Notes under the pieces: model-generated
Seen by the model: the letters and a program-made list of their open reading frames with translations, nothing else
What the model was told of the DNA's origin: nothing
Databases searched by the model: none
Shown: one piece after another, positions 31,816-39,355 of the stretch
Layout: every line of letters starts with the position of its first letter
Position numbering within the stretch: the stretch's first letter is position 1
Program-made: the position numbers and the translations under genes
Source: Pseudomonadota bacterium
GTDB taxonomy: Bacteria > Bdellovibrionota > UBA1018 > CAIMNF01
Length of the DNA: 64,000 bases
Direction of reading: 5' to 3'
Assembly (NCBI GenBank): GCA_027486675.1
Contig: JAIXOQ010000020.1
Span: 124,001-188,000 of the forward strand

Positions 31816-33062
31816 TTTCCCTCTGCAATGTCCCGACAGTCGATATCCATGCGTATGGTGGGTTTGCCGTCGGGTCCGCGTTGGAGGTAGAAGGTCATCC
31901 AGTGCGGGACGAGTGCTTTGGCCTCGCTTTCGATGCGGTCTGTCCTATTGGTTGCTATCAGGTGGCGAAAAAAAATTTCAAGGTTCTTCGCTTTCTGTCG
32001 TTCTGGAGTAGACGGTATCGGAACTGAAGTTGGCATATTTGCTTCTGGGTCTTTTAGCGCACGAGCGCCTTGAACCAGTCCGAAAAGGTCCGGATGTTGC
32101 TGTGTGTGGTGATTCAGGAGCTCATGAACTCCTTCATGCACAGTGAATTCAGGTTTTTCTGAAAATATTTTTGCTAGAGTTCCCGAAACTCGAGGTGCTG
32201 CAAAAGATGCGCCGAGCTTTTCAGCGTCGTACGTACCATTTGCCCCAATTTGAACCACATGAGTTCCATAGTTTGAATAGAGTTCTAGGCCATTGCCAGA
32301 GTTTAAAGCACCAACATAGAGAACGTTGGGGAGGTAGATCATGCCGGCCCGAACATTTGCAGTGCTCGTGGCTTGCACGAGTTTCTTGGAATCGTTACCG
32401 GCTGAATGCACGAAAATAGTATTTTCTTCTTCTTTTGTGAACTGTGTCCACGCTTGCCATAACTTTTTGTGAACACGTAGAACGAGTCGAAGCTTTTCAC
32501 GATCCGTAGGATCTAGATTTTTCTGATACTCTTCGATCAATAAGTTGTAAAGGTTGTGGAATAAGACGGACAAAGAGACAACTCGAATATTTTGTTCCTT
32601 AAAGAAAGTGCTGAGTGTCTGAAAGTACTCCGTAAATTTGTCTGACCTGAGGAATGAGTTGATTTCTTGGATCGGTAAATCATTAAGGCCTAACTCTGAT
32701 AGTGCCATCAATGTATAGAAAAAAATTTGGTCAAATAAATCGAAGCCGGGAATTGCTAGGACACGCGCGTTACCGGCGTAGCGTGTCGCTAGGGTAGTCA
32801 CTAAATCGCCATGGTCGTCTGCCGTGTCGCCCCATTTCTCACCCGCTTCTTGATTGAGCTTCGAGAGGGAAATTTTCTCAAAGACATTCAGCTCTGTTTC
32901 GCGAAGTAGAGTCACTTCAGTCATTGCAGCTCGATCGGAGGATTTAAATGCCGCCAAGTCAGAACTTTGCGGCATATCAATAATCAACAACGTCGGAGGT
33001 ACCGCCCCGGTTTGAGCGGTCGCCGGCGCAACACTAAGCAGCAATGACAACACGCTGAGCAC
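31812..33062 (-). CDS. Exported S8-family serine peptidase, copy 2
   Basis: A 416-residue paralogue of the preceding peptidase, placed in tandem. Asp34 (LLIID), His89 (DDHGDLVTTLA) and the serine (LGASFAAPRVSG) are present, as is the oxyanion Asn (SAGND). The residue before the nucleophile is Ala (GAS) instead of the usual Thr (GTS), which copy 1 keeps. The GTG at 33062 gives a signal peptide MLSVLSLLLSVAPATA; an in-frame TTG lies 15 nt upstream. The central regions of the two copies differ strongly, but the last ~27 residues are identical and the DNA there is almost identical. Confidence 0.86.
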   Translation of the reverse strand: MLSVLSLLLSVAPATAQTGAVPPTLLIIDMPQSSDLAAFKSSDRAAMTEVTLLRETELNVFEKISLSKLNQEAGEKWGDTADDHGDLVTTLATRYAGNARVLAIPGFDLFDQIFFYTLMALSELGLNDLPIQEINSFLRSDKFTEYFQTLSTFFKEQNIRVVSLSVLFHNLYNLLIEEYQKNLDPTDREKLRLVLRVHKKLWQAWTQFTKEEENTIFVHSAGNDSKKLVQATSTANVRAGMIYLPNVLYVGALNSGNGLELYSNYGTHVVQIGANGTYDAEKLGASFAAPRVSGTLAKIFSEKPEFTVHEGVHELLNHHTQQHPDLFGLVQGARALKDPEANMPTSVPIPSTPERQKAKNLEIFFRHLIATNRTDRIESEAKALVPHWMTFYLQRGPDGKPTIRMDIDCRDIAEGN

Positions 33063-33133
33063 GCCGCAGTCTTGCAATGTGGATTGATTATGTCAACAGA
33101 AGGCAGGATCGCCGCGGCCAGCCGCGCTCGGCC

Positions 33134-33670
33134 TTATTTCTCGGCTAGCGCTGACTGAATTGCCGCATGGATCTTCGAATCATCCGGTTTATCGTTCGAG
33201 CTAAAACGGGCAATGATGTTGCCCTTTTTGTTAATCAGGAACTTGTTGAAGTTCCAGGTCACTTCGCCCCGTGTATCGGTAGGGCCTGAGGATGTTAAGA
33301 ATTGAAAGATTGGGGACTTCTGATCCCCCTTCACGACAGATTTAGAAAACATCGGGAAGGCCACTTTGTAGTTTGATTTACAGAAAAGCTTAATTTGGCC
33401 TTCGTTTCCTGGCTCTTGTCCGCCGAAATCATTGGAAGGAAAACCAAGTACCACAAATCCCTTGGCCTGGTTCTCTTCATAGACTTTTTGCAGTCCACCG
33501 TACTGATAGGTGTACCCGCACTCAGATGCCGTGTTCACCACAAGGGCGACTTTGCCGGCAAAGCTCTTCATGGGCACATTTTTTCCGTCGATGTCTTTGG
33601 TTGCGAGGTCATAAAACGAAGTGGGCGCGGCTGATGCCAACGCAAGGGTGGCTAGTAAATGAATCAACAT
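33134..33670 (-). CDS. Exported glutathione peroxidase-family protein
   Basis: A 178-residue thiol peroxidase of the GPx family with an N-terminal signal peptide (MLIHLLATLALASAAP), so it acts outside the cytoplasm. Motifs: VNTASECGYTYQY (peroxidatic Cys), LGFPSNDFGGQEPG (Gln of the tetrad) and VTWNFNKFLINKKG (Trp/Asn). The resolving-Cys region FCKSNYKVAFPMF is also present. Cys-type bacterial GPx proteins generally use thioredoxin-like reductants rather than glutathione. The ATG overlaps the end of the upstream Cys/Gly-rich gene by 7 bp, so their translation is coupled. Confidence 0.92.
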   Translation of the reverse strand: MLIHLLATLALASAAPTSFYDLATKDIDGKNVPMKSFAGKVALVVNTASECGYTYQYGGLQKVYEENQAKGFVVLGFPSNDFGGQEPGNEGQIKLFCKSNYKVAFPMFSKSVVKGDQKSPIFQFLTSSGPTDTRGEVTWNFNKFLINKKGNIIARFSSNDKPDDSKIHAAIQSALAEK

Positions 33671-33975
33671 GATTGCTCCTCAAGTTTGTTATTCGTTTTC
33701 CCACAACCGCCGGTACCGCACTTGCCTGAGCCGCAGTTTCCGCCGCCGCAGGCGCCGATGGGTGCAAAGGCCCATTCACGGTCGATTCCGTTCATATTGC
33801 GGATCGCTTCAAATAGATTGGTGAAGGTTGCTGTGGCCAATGTTGTGCCGTCCGTGTGTCGCACCACAAAGCCCAAGTAGCTGCCCGGTTGTTCGGGGAC
33901 TTCTGAAATTCCACCGAAACACTCTTCATCCATCAGCAGGCCTTTGCGGTAATTTTCAGAAGTGAGCTTATCCAC
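33664..33975 (-). CDS. Small protein with Cys/Gly-rich tail, coupled to the peroxidase
   Basis: A 103-residue protein not assigned to a family. The first ~70 residues look like a small folded domain (GSYLGFVVRHTDGTTLATATFTN). The tail, GACGGGNCGSGKCGTGGCGK (about 74-93), has four regularly spaced Cys, which suggests metal binding or a thiol cluster. A last Cys is the C-terminal residue. No signal peptide is visible. The gene overlaps the exported glutathione peroxidase by 7 bp, so a joint redox or metal role is a reasonable inference. Confidence 0.7.
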   Translation of the reverse strand: MDKLTSENYRKGLLMDEECFGGISEVPEQPGSYLGFVVRHTDGTTLATATFTNLFEAIRNMNGIDREWAFAPIGACGGGNCGSGKCGTGGCGKTNNKLEEQSC

Positions 33976-33986
33976 GGGGTTCAGTA

Positions 33987-34015
33987 TTGCGCGGGCGGCC
34001 TGTTTTCGCTATACC
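33987..34015 (+). promoter_or_regulatory. Sigma-70-type promoter for tRNA-Ala
   Basis: TTGCGC (33987-33992) and TATACC (34010-34015) are spaced by 17 bp. They lie 24 bp before the tRNA 5' end, so a start near 34022 would leave a leader of about 18 nt. Each hexamer matches the consensus at four positions. Confidence 0.5.
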
Positions 34016-34039
34016 TGAGGTTCTTCCTAAATTGTGTGT

Positions 34040-34115
34040 GGGGGTGTAGCTCAGTTGGTAGAGCACCTGCTTTGCAAGCAGGGGGTCATCGGTTCGAATC
34101 CGTTCACCTCCACCA
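34040..34115 (+). tRNA. tRNA-Ala (anticodon TGC)
   Basis: A 76-nt cloverleaf with CCA encoded. The acceptor GGGGGTG pairs with CACCTCC (one G-T). The D-arm contains GCTCAGTTGGTAGAGC. The anticodon stem CCTGC/GCAGG encloses the loop TTTGCAA with anticodon TGC. The T-arm carries GGTTCGAATCC. A T-rich tract follows directly. The last 11 bases recur at 36566-36576. Confidence 0.97.
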
Positions 34116-34259
34116 TTTTTTAATTGGTGGCCAGCGCACAAAATTACATTTTAAATTTTACAGGCGAAGGAATCCGTTCGGGACCGGTGATGAAACTGAT
34201 CCGGTTGAAAAATTAATTCCTCTTTACGTCCCACTTTCATTGGCGTAGATCAATACCTG

Positions 34260-35705
34260 ATGAAAAGGATATGCTTTTTAACCCGAAGGACTTGCTCGCT
34301 CCTGTTGGTCTGTTTCCTTGCCTTTGCCCATTCGCAGGCTATTGCCCATCTCTGTGAGGACATCGTTTTACATAACGATGACAGCGAGAGTCTAAGAACA
34401 AACGTGCTGCGTAGTTTAAACGTGAAATTGGATGAGCTGGCAGTTTCAACGTCTCCGGATTTATCGAATGATTACGCAAAATTTGTTGTCGAAGTGTCGG
34501 ACGGAGTTGACCTAGCGAAACGACAACACGGCGTCTTGAAAAGCGAGTTGATTCGATTGGAGACGGCGCTTCAGCAAGATGAGCAAACCTACAAGGAAAA
34601 ATTTAATCCGGGGAGCAAAGTTCTCTCATTTTTTAATCTGAGTTCACACTCTCAGGACGTTCGAGCAAGGAAGTCAGCAATTTATGAGCTCCAGAACAGA
34701 GTCAGTACGAGGGAGTGGTTTCATAAACAGATGGTCGATATGTCGGTGCGCGCTGAAGACTTAGGAATCATTCTCAACTTTTCAAAGTACATGCGTGACG
34801 CGGATACAGTCTTTTCAGATGTCTCACGCAGATCTCAGTCATTCGGAATTGCTACGGTAGCGGTGCGTGAGCTCGTTGGATCTGGGAAAGAGATTGCGAA
34901 ATCGGTCGAGGAGTTGGGCGCTTTAATTGCGCTGGTGTCGAGACATGAATATGAACCTTCTACTCGTGCACACGTCGCCATTTTCCTATATGAACACGGA
35001 AAAAATACGGAAGCAGACATTTTGAATTTCTTTAAAACCGTCGCTGAGCTGAAGGAATCGGTGAAACGCTCCGTCGCTCTTCGTTTCGCAATACTTTTTG
35101 AGAAGTACAGGATTTTGGTGTCCGACCGCGATGCTTGGATCAAACTTTTTCTTGAGATGGTGAAGGGGTTTCCTTCCGAAGCAATGGAAGAAGATCTGCT
35201 GTATTCGATCTCACACGCTATGGAGCAGCAAGGTAGCCCGCAGGAAGTGAAAGAATTGAGCAAGTTCATACGTGAATGTCATGAGTTGGAAGGCTTAAGC
35301 TACCGAGGCGCAACCATGCTCGCGAATGCTTTTTTTTGGGATAAAAACTTTTCGGATCTGCGGAGCGCAGCATCAGTAGCACGTGCGAATTTTGAGTATT
35401 TTTATAAGACACTCAAAGTTGCCTCAGAAGGCTCTTACATCCTTGCCGCGGGCCTCACACGTATCCGTGGTAATAGTCAGGATCGCGAAGAATTACTCCG
35501 CCTGTATAAGCGGTTTTTTCGAATACAGGGTGTAACAGAAGAGCAGGCAGCGAGCATTGCGGTCGCGATCAAAATTAAAGATGCCTTCGGGGCGGGTCCT
35601 GATCCATTGATGTCGATTTACTTCCACGACTACCAAGCGCCTCGTAGGCGATCGAGCTACGGCAGTACTGGTGGCTTCGATGGTAATATGACCACTCCTT
35701 GGTGA
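34260..35705 (+). CDS. Exported helical protein, paralogue A
   Basis: A 481-residue secreted protein of unknown function and paralogue of the gene at 36698. The signal peptide is roughly residues 1-29 (ends SQAIA-HL). The mature N-terminus carries CEDIVL, followed by a shared STSPDLS block, a long helical/coiled region (about 65-150), FSKYMRDADTVF, and a C-terminal half with HEAT-like helical pairs. The extreme C-terminus is GGFDGNMTTPW, and the same pattern ends paralogue B. It is preceded by tRNA-Ala (145 bp upstream) and followed by the convergent antitoxin gene. No catalytic motif was seen. Confidence 0.75.
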   Translation: MKRICFLTRRTCSLLLVCFLAFAHSQAIAHLCEDIVLHNDDSESLRTNVLRSLNVKLDELAVSTSPDLSNDYAKFVVEVSDGVDLAKRQHGVLKSELIRLETALQQDEQTYKEKFNPGSKVLSFFNLSSHSQDVRARKSAIYELQNRVSTREWFHKQMVDMSVRAEDLGIILNFSKYMRDADTVFSDVSRRSQSFGIATVAVRELVGSGKEIAKSVEELGALIALVSRHEYEPSTRAHVAIFLYEHGKNTEADILNFFKTVAELKESVKRSVALRFAILFEKYRILVSDRDAWIKLFLEMVKGFPSEAMEEDLLYSISHAMEQQGSPQEVKELSKFIRECHELEGLSYRGATMLANAFFWDKNFSDLRSAASVARANFEYFYKTLKVASEGSYILAAGLTRIRGNSQDREELLRLYKRFFRIQGVTEEQAASIAVAIKIKDAFGAGPDPLMSIYFHDYQAPRRRSSYGSTGGFDGNMTTPW

Positions 35706-35767
35706 CTAATGAAGTGTTTGTGTAAACGGATATGCGGGAAGTAGAGCGGTCTGTGGCTGGCCACGGA

Positions 35768-36004
35768 CTATGCAGCTTCTTTAAGTCTCTTCAATCCATC
35801 CGCAATCAATAGCCGCATGAGCACCTGATAAGGCACGCCCTTCTTAAGTGCGATTGTCTTCAGTTCTTTTAGGAGCTCTTCTTCAAGAGCCACGCTTGTT
35901 GGCTTTCTGCGTGCACCTTTGAGGCGACTCATGCCTTCAATGATTTCACGAGGATCGAAGTCGACCTTTTCATATTCTTTCAAGCGTTTTACGTGCTTCT
36001 TCAT
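35768..36004 (-). CDS. Ribbon-helix-helix (BrnA/CopG-type) antitoxin
   Basis: A 78-residue protein with a basic linker and a C-terminal RHH DNA-binding unit: KPTSVALEEELLKELKTIALKKGVPYQVLMRLLIADGLKRL. This matches the CopG-type antitoxins paired with BrnT toxins, which bind the toxin and repress the operon. AAAGAGGA lies 4 nt before the ATG. The ATG is 16 bp after the stop of the BrnT-like toxin, the canonical toxin-first order. Since the toxin frame is broken, this may be a surviving orphan antitoxin. Confidence 0.82.
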   Translation of the reverse strand: MKKHVKRLKEYEKVDFDPREIIEGMSRLKGARRKPTSVALEEELLKELKTIALKKGVPYQVLMRLLIADGLKRLKEAA

Positions 36005-36020
36005 AAAGTCCTCTTTCTTT

Positions 36021-36340
36021 TCAGCTCGTAGGTCTTGAGCTGATCGGTCTTACTCTTCCGTCCCGCAAAGTAAATACAACGGAGCCCATGCGACCCTGAT
36101 TGGTAGGTCCAACGATGCAAAGTCTTTCTTCATCAACAATTGGCGCAATCTGTCTTCCGATCGGAACGGCAAGCTTCTGTAGAAATAGCTCTTCAATTTC
36201 TTCTGTCTCAACGCCGTGTTTCGTTTTGCTTTTGAGCGCGTTTCCACGGTCCCACTCAAATTCAAAACCTTCGGTCTGTAGGTACCAATAGGCGAGCCAA
36301 AACGCACTTGAACTGCGCCATCTACAACACTATAGTGCAA
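36021..36340 (-). pseudogene. BrnT-like toxin gene, frameshifted
   Basis: The C-terminal frame (36296-36021) encodes an EGFEFEWDRGNALKSKTKHG start and continues through ...EEIEELFLQKL, VDEERLCIVGPTNQGRMGSVVF and RDGRVRPISSRPTS, a good match to BrnT RNase toxins. That frame has no usable start codon and is closed upstream by TAG. The missing N-terminus is found in the neighbouring frame, from a TTG at 36340 (HYSVVDGAVQVRF). Adding one T to the T4 run at 36302-36299 joins the two into a continuous protein of ~106 residues. The lesion is thus a 1-bp deletion in a homopolymer: real decay, phase variation or a sequencing error. The antitoxin frame downstream is intact. Confidence 0.72.
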
Positions 36341-36417
36341 TATACTAAAGCGGCTTTGCAAGTGCTGCCCTCTAGGACTTGCCCTGCTGGTAGTTTGCGT
36401 TCCTCTCCACAATCCAC

Positions 36418-36522
36418 TTAATCGTCCGCGCGAAGCATCTCCCGGATCGCGCCCCTGCTGACAGTGCGGTCGCGGGCGATCTTTCGAAGCGACGCTCCTG
36501 CCGAGATTTTTGGACGGAAAAA
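36418..36522 (-). pseudogene. C-terminal fragment of a serine recombinase-like protein
   Basis: A 34-codon frame between stops encodes RPKISAGASLRKIARD and then RTVSRGAIREMLRADD. This resembles the C-terminal helix-turn-helix of resolvase/invertase-type recombinases, where RPK leads into a LRKIA..-.VSRG.I...L motif. The catalytic domain is absent. It lies just upstream of the broken BrnT-like toxin, which suggests the remains of a small mobile unit. A transposase HTH is an alternative source. Confidence 0.45.
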
Positions 36523-36565
36523 TCAATGAAATCTGAGAAGAATAGAATACGGGATGGTGCTGCGC

Positions 36566-36576
36566 CACCTCCACCA
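36566..36576 (+). repeat. 11-bp direct repeat of the tRNA-Ala 3' end
   Basis: CACCTCCACCA here equals the last 11 bases of tRNA-Ala (34105-34115), 2461 bp away in the same orientation. It could be an attachment-site remnant of an element inserted at the tRNA, or a relic of the duplication that produced the two exported paralogues. It is short enough that chance is a real possibility. Confidence 0.35.
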
Positions 36577-36584
36577 AAAAAATC

Positions 36585-36614
36585 AGCCTTCGGTGAAAGC
36601 CGGAGGCTTTTTTT
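36585..36614 (+). terminator. Intrinsic terminator
   Basis: The stem AGCCTTCGG/CCGGAGGCT (36585-36593 with 36600-36608) has 9 pairs including one G-T, a 6-nt loop and a run of T at 36608-36614. The form is textbook. No plus-strand gene ends just before it, so it may insulate paralogue B or be left over from lost upstream sequence. Confidence 0.8.
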
Positions 36615-36697
36615 GTCCAGTCAGCCCGCCAGATGATTCTGTGGGATCGCCAATGAATTTCTGGGCTCTTGATCATTGTTCGAGTAAAAGTCTCAGA

Positions 36698-38164
36698 ATG
36701 AGATTGTTCAATTGGATACAGTTATCGGGATTGATCTTCTTTTCTTTGCTGATGGTGAGCACCCATTCTAGGGCGGGCATCTGCGAAGATATCGTTCTGA
36801 ACGACGGGGACCATTTCGGTCTGAGTAAAACTGTGCTTAATCCTTTAGGGATAAAACTCAGGGATTTAGAACACTCAACCTCACCTGACTTGTCCATCCA
36901 GCACGAAAAATTCTTAGCAGAAGCATCTTCCGCACACAGCTTTGCAAAACTGCGCGAGGAAGAACTGGGAGAACAGTTGAATGATTTGAAAGAGGATCTC
37001 AGGAAGTTCGAGGACACTTATCAAAAGTCATTCCGACCTCTCAGCAAATTTCTGACTTCCATCGATCTTGGGTCCCATTCTAGCGCCGTTCGTGCAAAAC
37101 AGAAGGCCATCGAAGAGCTTGAAGAAAAGGTATGGACACGGAGATGGCTTCGCGTAGGTTTAGCGAAGAAGTTGGATCGAGCTGAAGATTTGGGCGCAAT
37201 ACTAACGTTCACAAAGTACATGCGTGATGCAGACCTAATCTTCGATGCCCATGCGCTGAGAAATCTGCGACCTGGTGCGACTGCGGTCGCCGTGCGATAT
37301 CTAGTTGGATCTGGGTATGAGATCGGCAAAACGATTGAAGATCTGAGTTCTTTGATCGCTATCACATCCAAGTACGAAAACCGTAATGATCTACCAGTAG
37401 AAGTCGCCCTCTTTCTCCTCTCCGAGGGAAAGTACTCAGAAGAAGATGCGGCTGAGTTCTATCGCGGAGTAACATCCCTGCTTCCGGTTGTGCGCCGCAC
37501 CGCTGCCATCCGCTTCGCGATCCTCTTTGCTAAACATCGGAGTCCGCCACTCGATAGAGATGTATGGATTAAGCTTTTTTTAGATATGAAAAGACAAGAT
37601 TCATCTCAAGAAGATAATGATCTTCTTTACTCGATCTCATTTGCGATGAATAAGTTACGTAGTCCGATGGAAGCGAAAAGGCTGATCCAATACATCCGAG
37701 AATTTTCTAAGTCCCGTCTTCTCAGTCATACTAGTGCGACTCTGCTCGTCAATGCGTTCTATTGGGAAAAAAGCCCTTCAGAACTTCAAACGGTGTCTGA
37801 ACAAGCCCTCGTGAATCGTGATTCCTTTCGGCAGTCGCTTAAAATTGATGCAAGCGGAGCCTGCTTGCTTGCTGCTGGTCTTGCATCTATCGAGGGGAAT
37901 GAGCAGGACCGCAAAGAACTATCTAGTCTCTACAAACGTTTCTTTAGCATCGAGGGGATTACAGAATCGCAGGCAGCAAGCATTGCAGTGGCGATAAAAG
38001 TTAAGGATAAATTTGGCCCTGGTTTTGACCCACTCTTGGCCATGTATTTCCCAGATTATAAGTCTTCCAGTTACAGCAGTGGGGCGGGCTATACCTCCTC
38101 AAGCGATACACCGATTTACGGGGGATTTGGTGGTATCGATGGTAACCCTGGTACGCCTTGGTAA
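36698..38164 (+). CDS. Exported helical protein, paralogue B
   Basis: 488 residues from the ATG at 36698. The frame is open to 36554, but the extra residues are not like paralogue A and would cross the terminator, and 36698 starts a proper signal peptide (MRLFNWIQLSGLIFFSLLMV..., cut near SRA-GI). As in paralogue A it continues CEDIVL, then STSPDLS, a helical stretch, TFTKYMRDADLIF, SQAASIAVAIKVKD and a C-terminus ending GGIDGNPGTPW. Similarity covers the whole length. A Ser/Tyr/Gly-rich insert precedes the tail. The function is unknown and it is likely periplasmic or surface-located. Confidence 0.75.
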   Translation: MRLFNWIQLSGLIFFSLLMVSTHSRAGICEDIVLNDGDHFGLSKTVLNPLGIKLRDLEHSTSPDLSIQHEKFLAEASSAHSFAKLREEELGEQLNDLKEDLRKFEDTYQKSFRPLSKFLTSIDLGSHSSAVRAKQKAIEELEEKVWTRRWLRVGLAKKLDRAEDLGAILTFTKYMRDADLIFDAHALRNLRPGATAVAVRYLVGSGYEIGKTIEDLSSLIAITSKYENRNDLPVEVALFLLSEGKYSEEDAAEFYRGVTSLLPVVRRTAAIRFAILFAKHRSPPLDRDVWIKLFLDMKRQDSSQEDNDLLYSISFAMNKLRSPMEAKRLIQYIREFSKSRLLSHTSATLLVNAFYWEKSPSELQTVSEQALVNRDSFRQSLKIDASGACLLAAGLASIEGNEQDRKELSSLYKRFFSIEGITESQAASIAVAIKVKDKFGPGFDPLLAMYFPDYKSSSYSSGAGYTSSSDTPIYGGFGGIDGNPGTPW

Positions 38165-38214
38165 GGATGAGGAGGGTGTGGTCCTAAGGGATAAGCCGGG
38201 GTATGGCCACATCG

Positions 38215-38565
38215 CTAATTGTTCACTGGGCCGAGCTCGTAGATATTGGCGGGATGATTGATGGCCACTTCGGCATCACGATCCTCAAATAGTCTTAAAA
38301 TTGCTCGCACCCTGCCTTGATCATCCTCAAGCACCCACCTTCGATCTTGGTCGTCGCGCTCGGTCACCTGCAGCTGGGTGGTGTGGTTACCGGCGCCCGC
38401 AAGGGTTCCGCCAGTGATCTTTGAACCCATAAAATGCACGTGGAGCTCGCGCCCTTGGAGTTCTTTCGCGCCGGTGTTTCGGGAGCTTGCGCTGAGCCGG
38501 AAGGCGAGAGTACGAGTTTCTGTGTCATGGCTAGGGGCTTCGGTAAGGATTCTGGCTAGGCTCAT
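38215..38565 (-). CDS. Conserved-looking small protein, function unknown
   Basis: 116 residues from the ATG at 38565, chosen because AGGAG lies 7 nt upstream. An earlier in-frame start at 38622 has no such site. The protein looks beta-rich with alternating hydrophobic residues (RTLAFRLSAS, ELHVHFMGSKITGG, TTQLQVTERDD, RRWVLEDDQGRVRAIL), like a small barrel domain. No signal peptide is seen. It lies 148 bp downstream of the esterase gene on the same strand. Confidence 0.6.
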   Translation of the reverse strand: MSLARILTEAPSHDTETRTLAFRLSASSRNTGAKELQGRELHVHFMGSKITGGTLAGAGNHTTQLQVTERDDQDRRWVLEDDQGRVRAILRLFEDRDAEVAINHPANIYELGPVNN

Positions 38566-38713
38566 GGTCGCTCCTAAAAGGGGGTGGACGGGCGAGAAGG
38601 AGGATAGCCTAGGGGCAGCCAAAAGTAAACAAAAAAGTCAGGTACTAAGGAGCGCCCCAAATTGGCCAGCCGCCATCTCCAATAAAACGCGACTGGCAGC
38701 ACCCGCTAGCACA

Positions 38714-39355
38714 TCACCCGAAAATCATCTTCGCTTGACCCCATACCGCTGCCGCAAGGTTCGCGTGGTCTTCAGGTTCGAGGTGGACACCGTCTTTGTC
38801 ACTTGATGTCACATGAAGAGCTGCATCTAAGAAGTGCACAGCTTCGTCGGTCGCCATTTGTTGATAGGCATCCGCCAAGCCTTTGGAATAATTCAAGGCC
38901 TCTGGATAGTTAAAGTCATCACTGACATAAAATTCGGGCCGAATGATAGGTGGAGCAATGACTAGGATTTCGCTCGGATGCGTTGGAGGCTCCTTTGTGA
39001 TTTTTTTTGTGAGTTTTACGAGCGCTCGCATCCGGTCAGTGATCGATTCCACGCTTGGGTTATATTTCTTCTTTAAGTCGTTGCTGCCTAACATGAAGAT
39101 CACGAGATCCAGCGGTACATGAGAATCTAAGCATGCTGCAAGATAGGCACGGCCCGATCTGCCTTCACGGATTGGATCGTCGATTCCAGTCGTGCGACCG
39201 TTATTGCCTTCCGCGATGATGGAATACTCGGATCCCGCAAGCCGCGCAAGCTGGCCCGGCCAGCGGATATCTTGACCAAATCTGGATTTCGAATAATTAC
39301 TCAGCGGCTTCTGCCCGTAGGTATTGGAATCACCAAAACAGAGTATGGTTTTCAT
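38714..39355 (-). CDS. SGNH/GDSL-family hydrolase
   Basis: A 213-residue SGNH hydrolase. Block I is LCFGDSNTYG with the nucleophile Ser10. The Gly block is GNNGRTT, the Asn block is MLGSNDLKKKY, and block V is DGVHLEPEDHANLA with the Asp-x-x-His pair. There is no signal peptide, so it is cytoplasmic. The family covers arylesterases, lysophospholipases and deacetylases; the layout resembles the arylesterase-like subgroup, with WPGQLA near the N-terminus. The ATG overlaps the stop of the membrane-protein gene by 4 bp, so the two are co-expressed. Confidence 0.9.
   Translation of the reverse strand: MKTILCFGDSNTYGQKPLSNYSKSRFGQDIRWPGQLARLAGSEYSIIAEGNNGRTTGIDDPIREGRSGRAYLAACLDSHVPLDLVIFMLGSNDLKKKYNPSVESITDRMRALVKLTKKITKEPPTHPSEILVIAPPIIRPEFYVSDDFNYPEALNYSKGLADAYQQMATDEAVHFLDAALHVTSSDKDGVHLEPEDHANLAAAVWGQAKMIFG

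Noticed and set aside
31634-31828. Alternative 64-codon minus-strand frame over the start of peptidase copy 1
   Set aside because: It overlaps the peptidase signal-peptide region in another frame and the ymdB remnant, and it lacks any motif.
35749-35768. Hairpin GTCTGTGGC/GCCACGGAC between paralogue A and the antitoxin gene as a terminator
   Set aside because: The stem is good, but no T-run follows on either strand and the loop is very tight. It may be a weak bidirectional stop, but this is not supported enough to annotate.
36050-36676. 208-codon minus-strand frame over the BrnT-like region
   Set aside because: It mixes the real toxin N-terminal piece with out-of-frame sequence and runs across the terminator hairpin. 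The true coding signal lies in the adjacent frame after the T-run.
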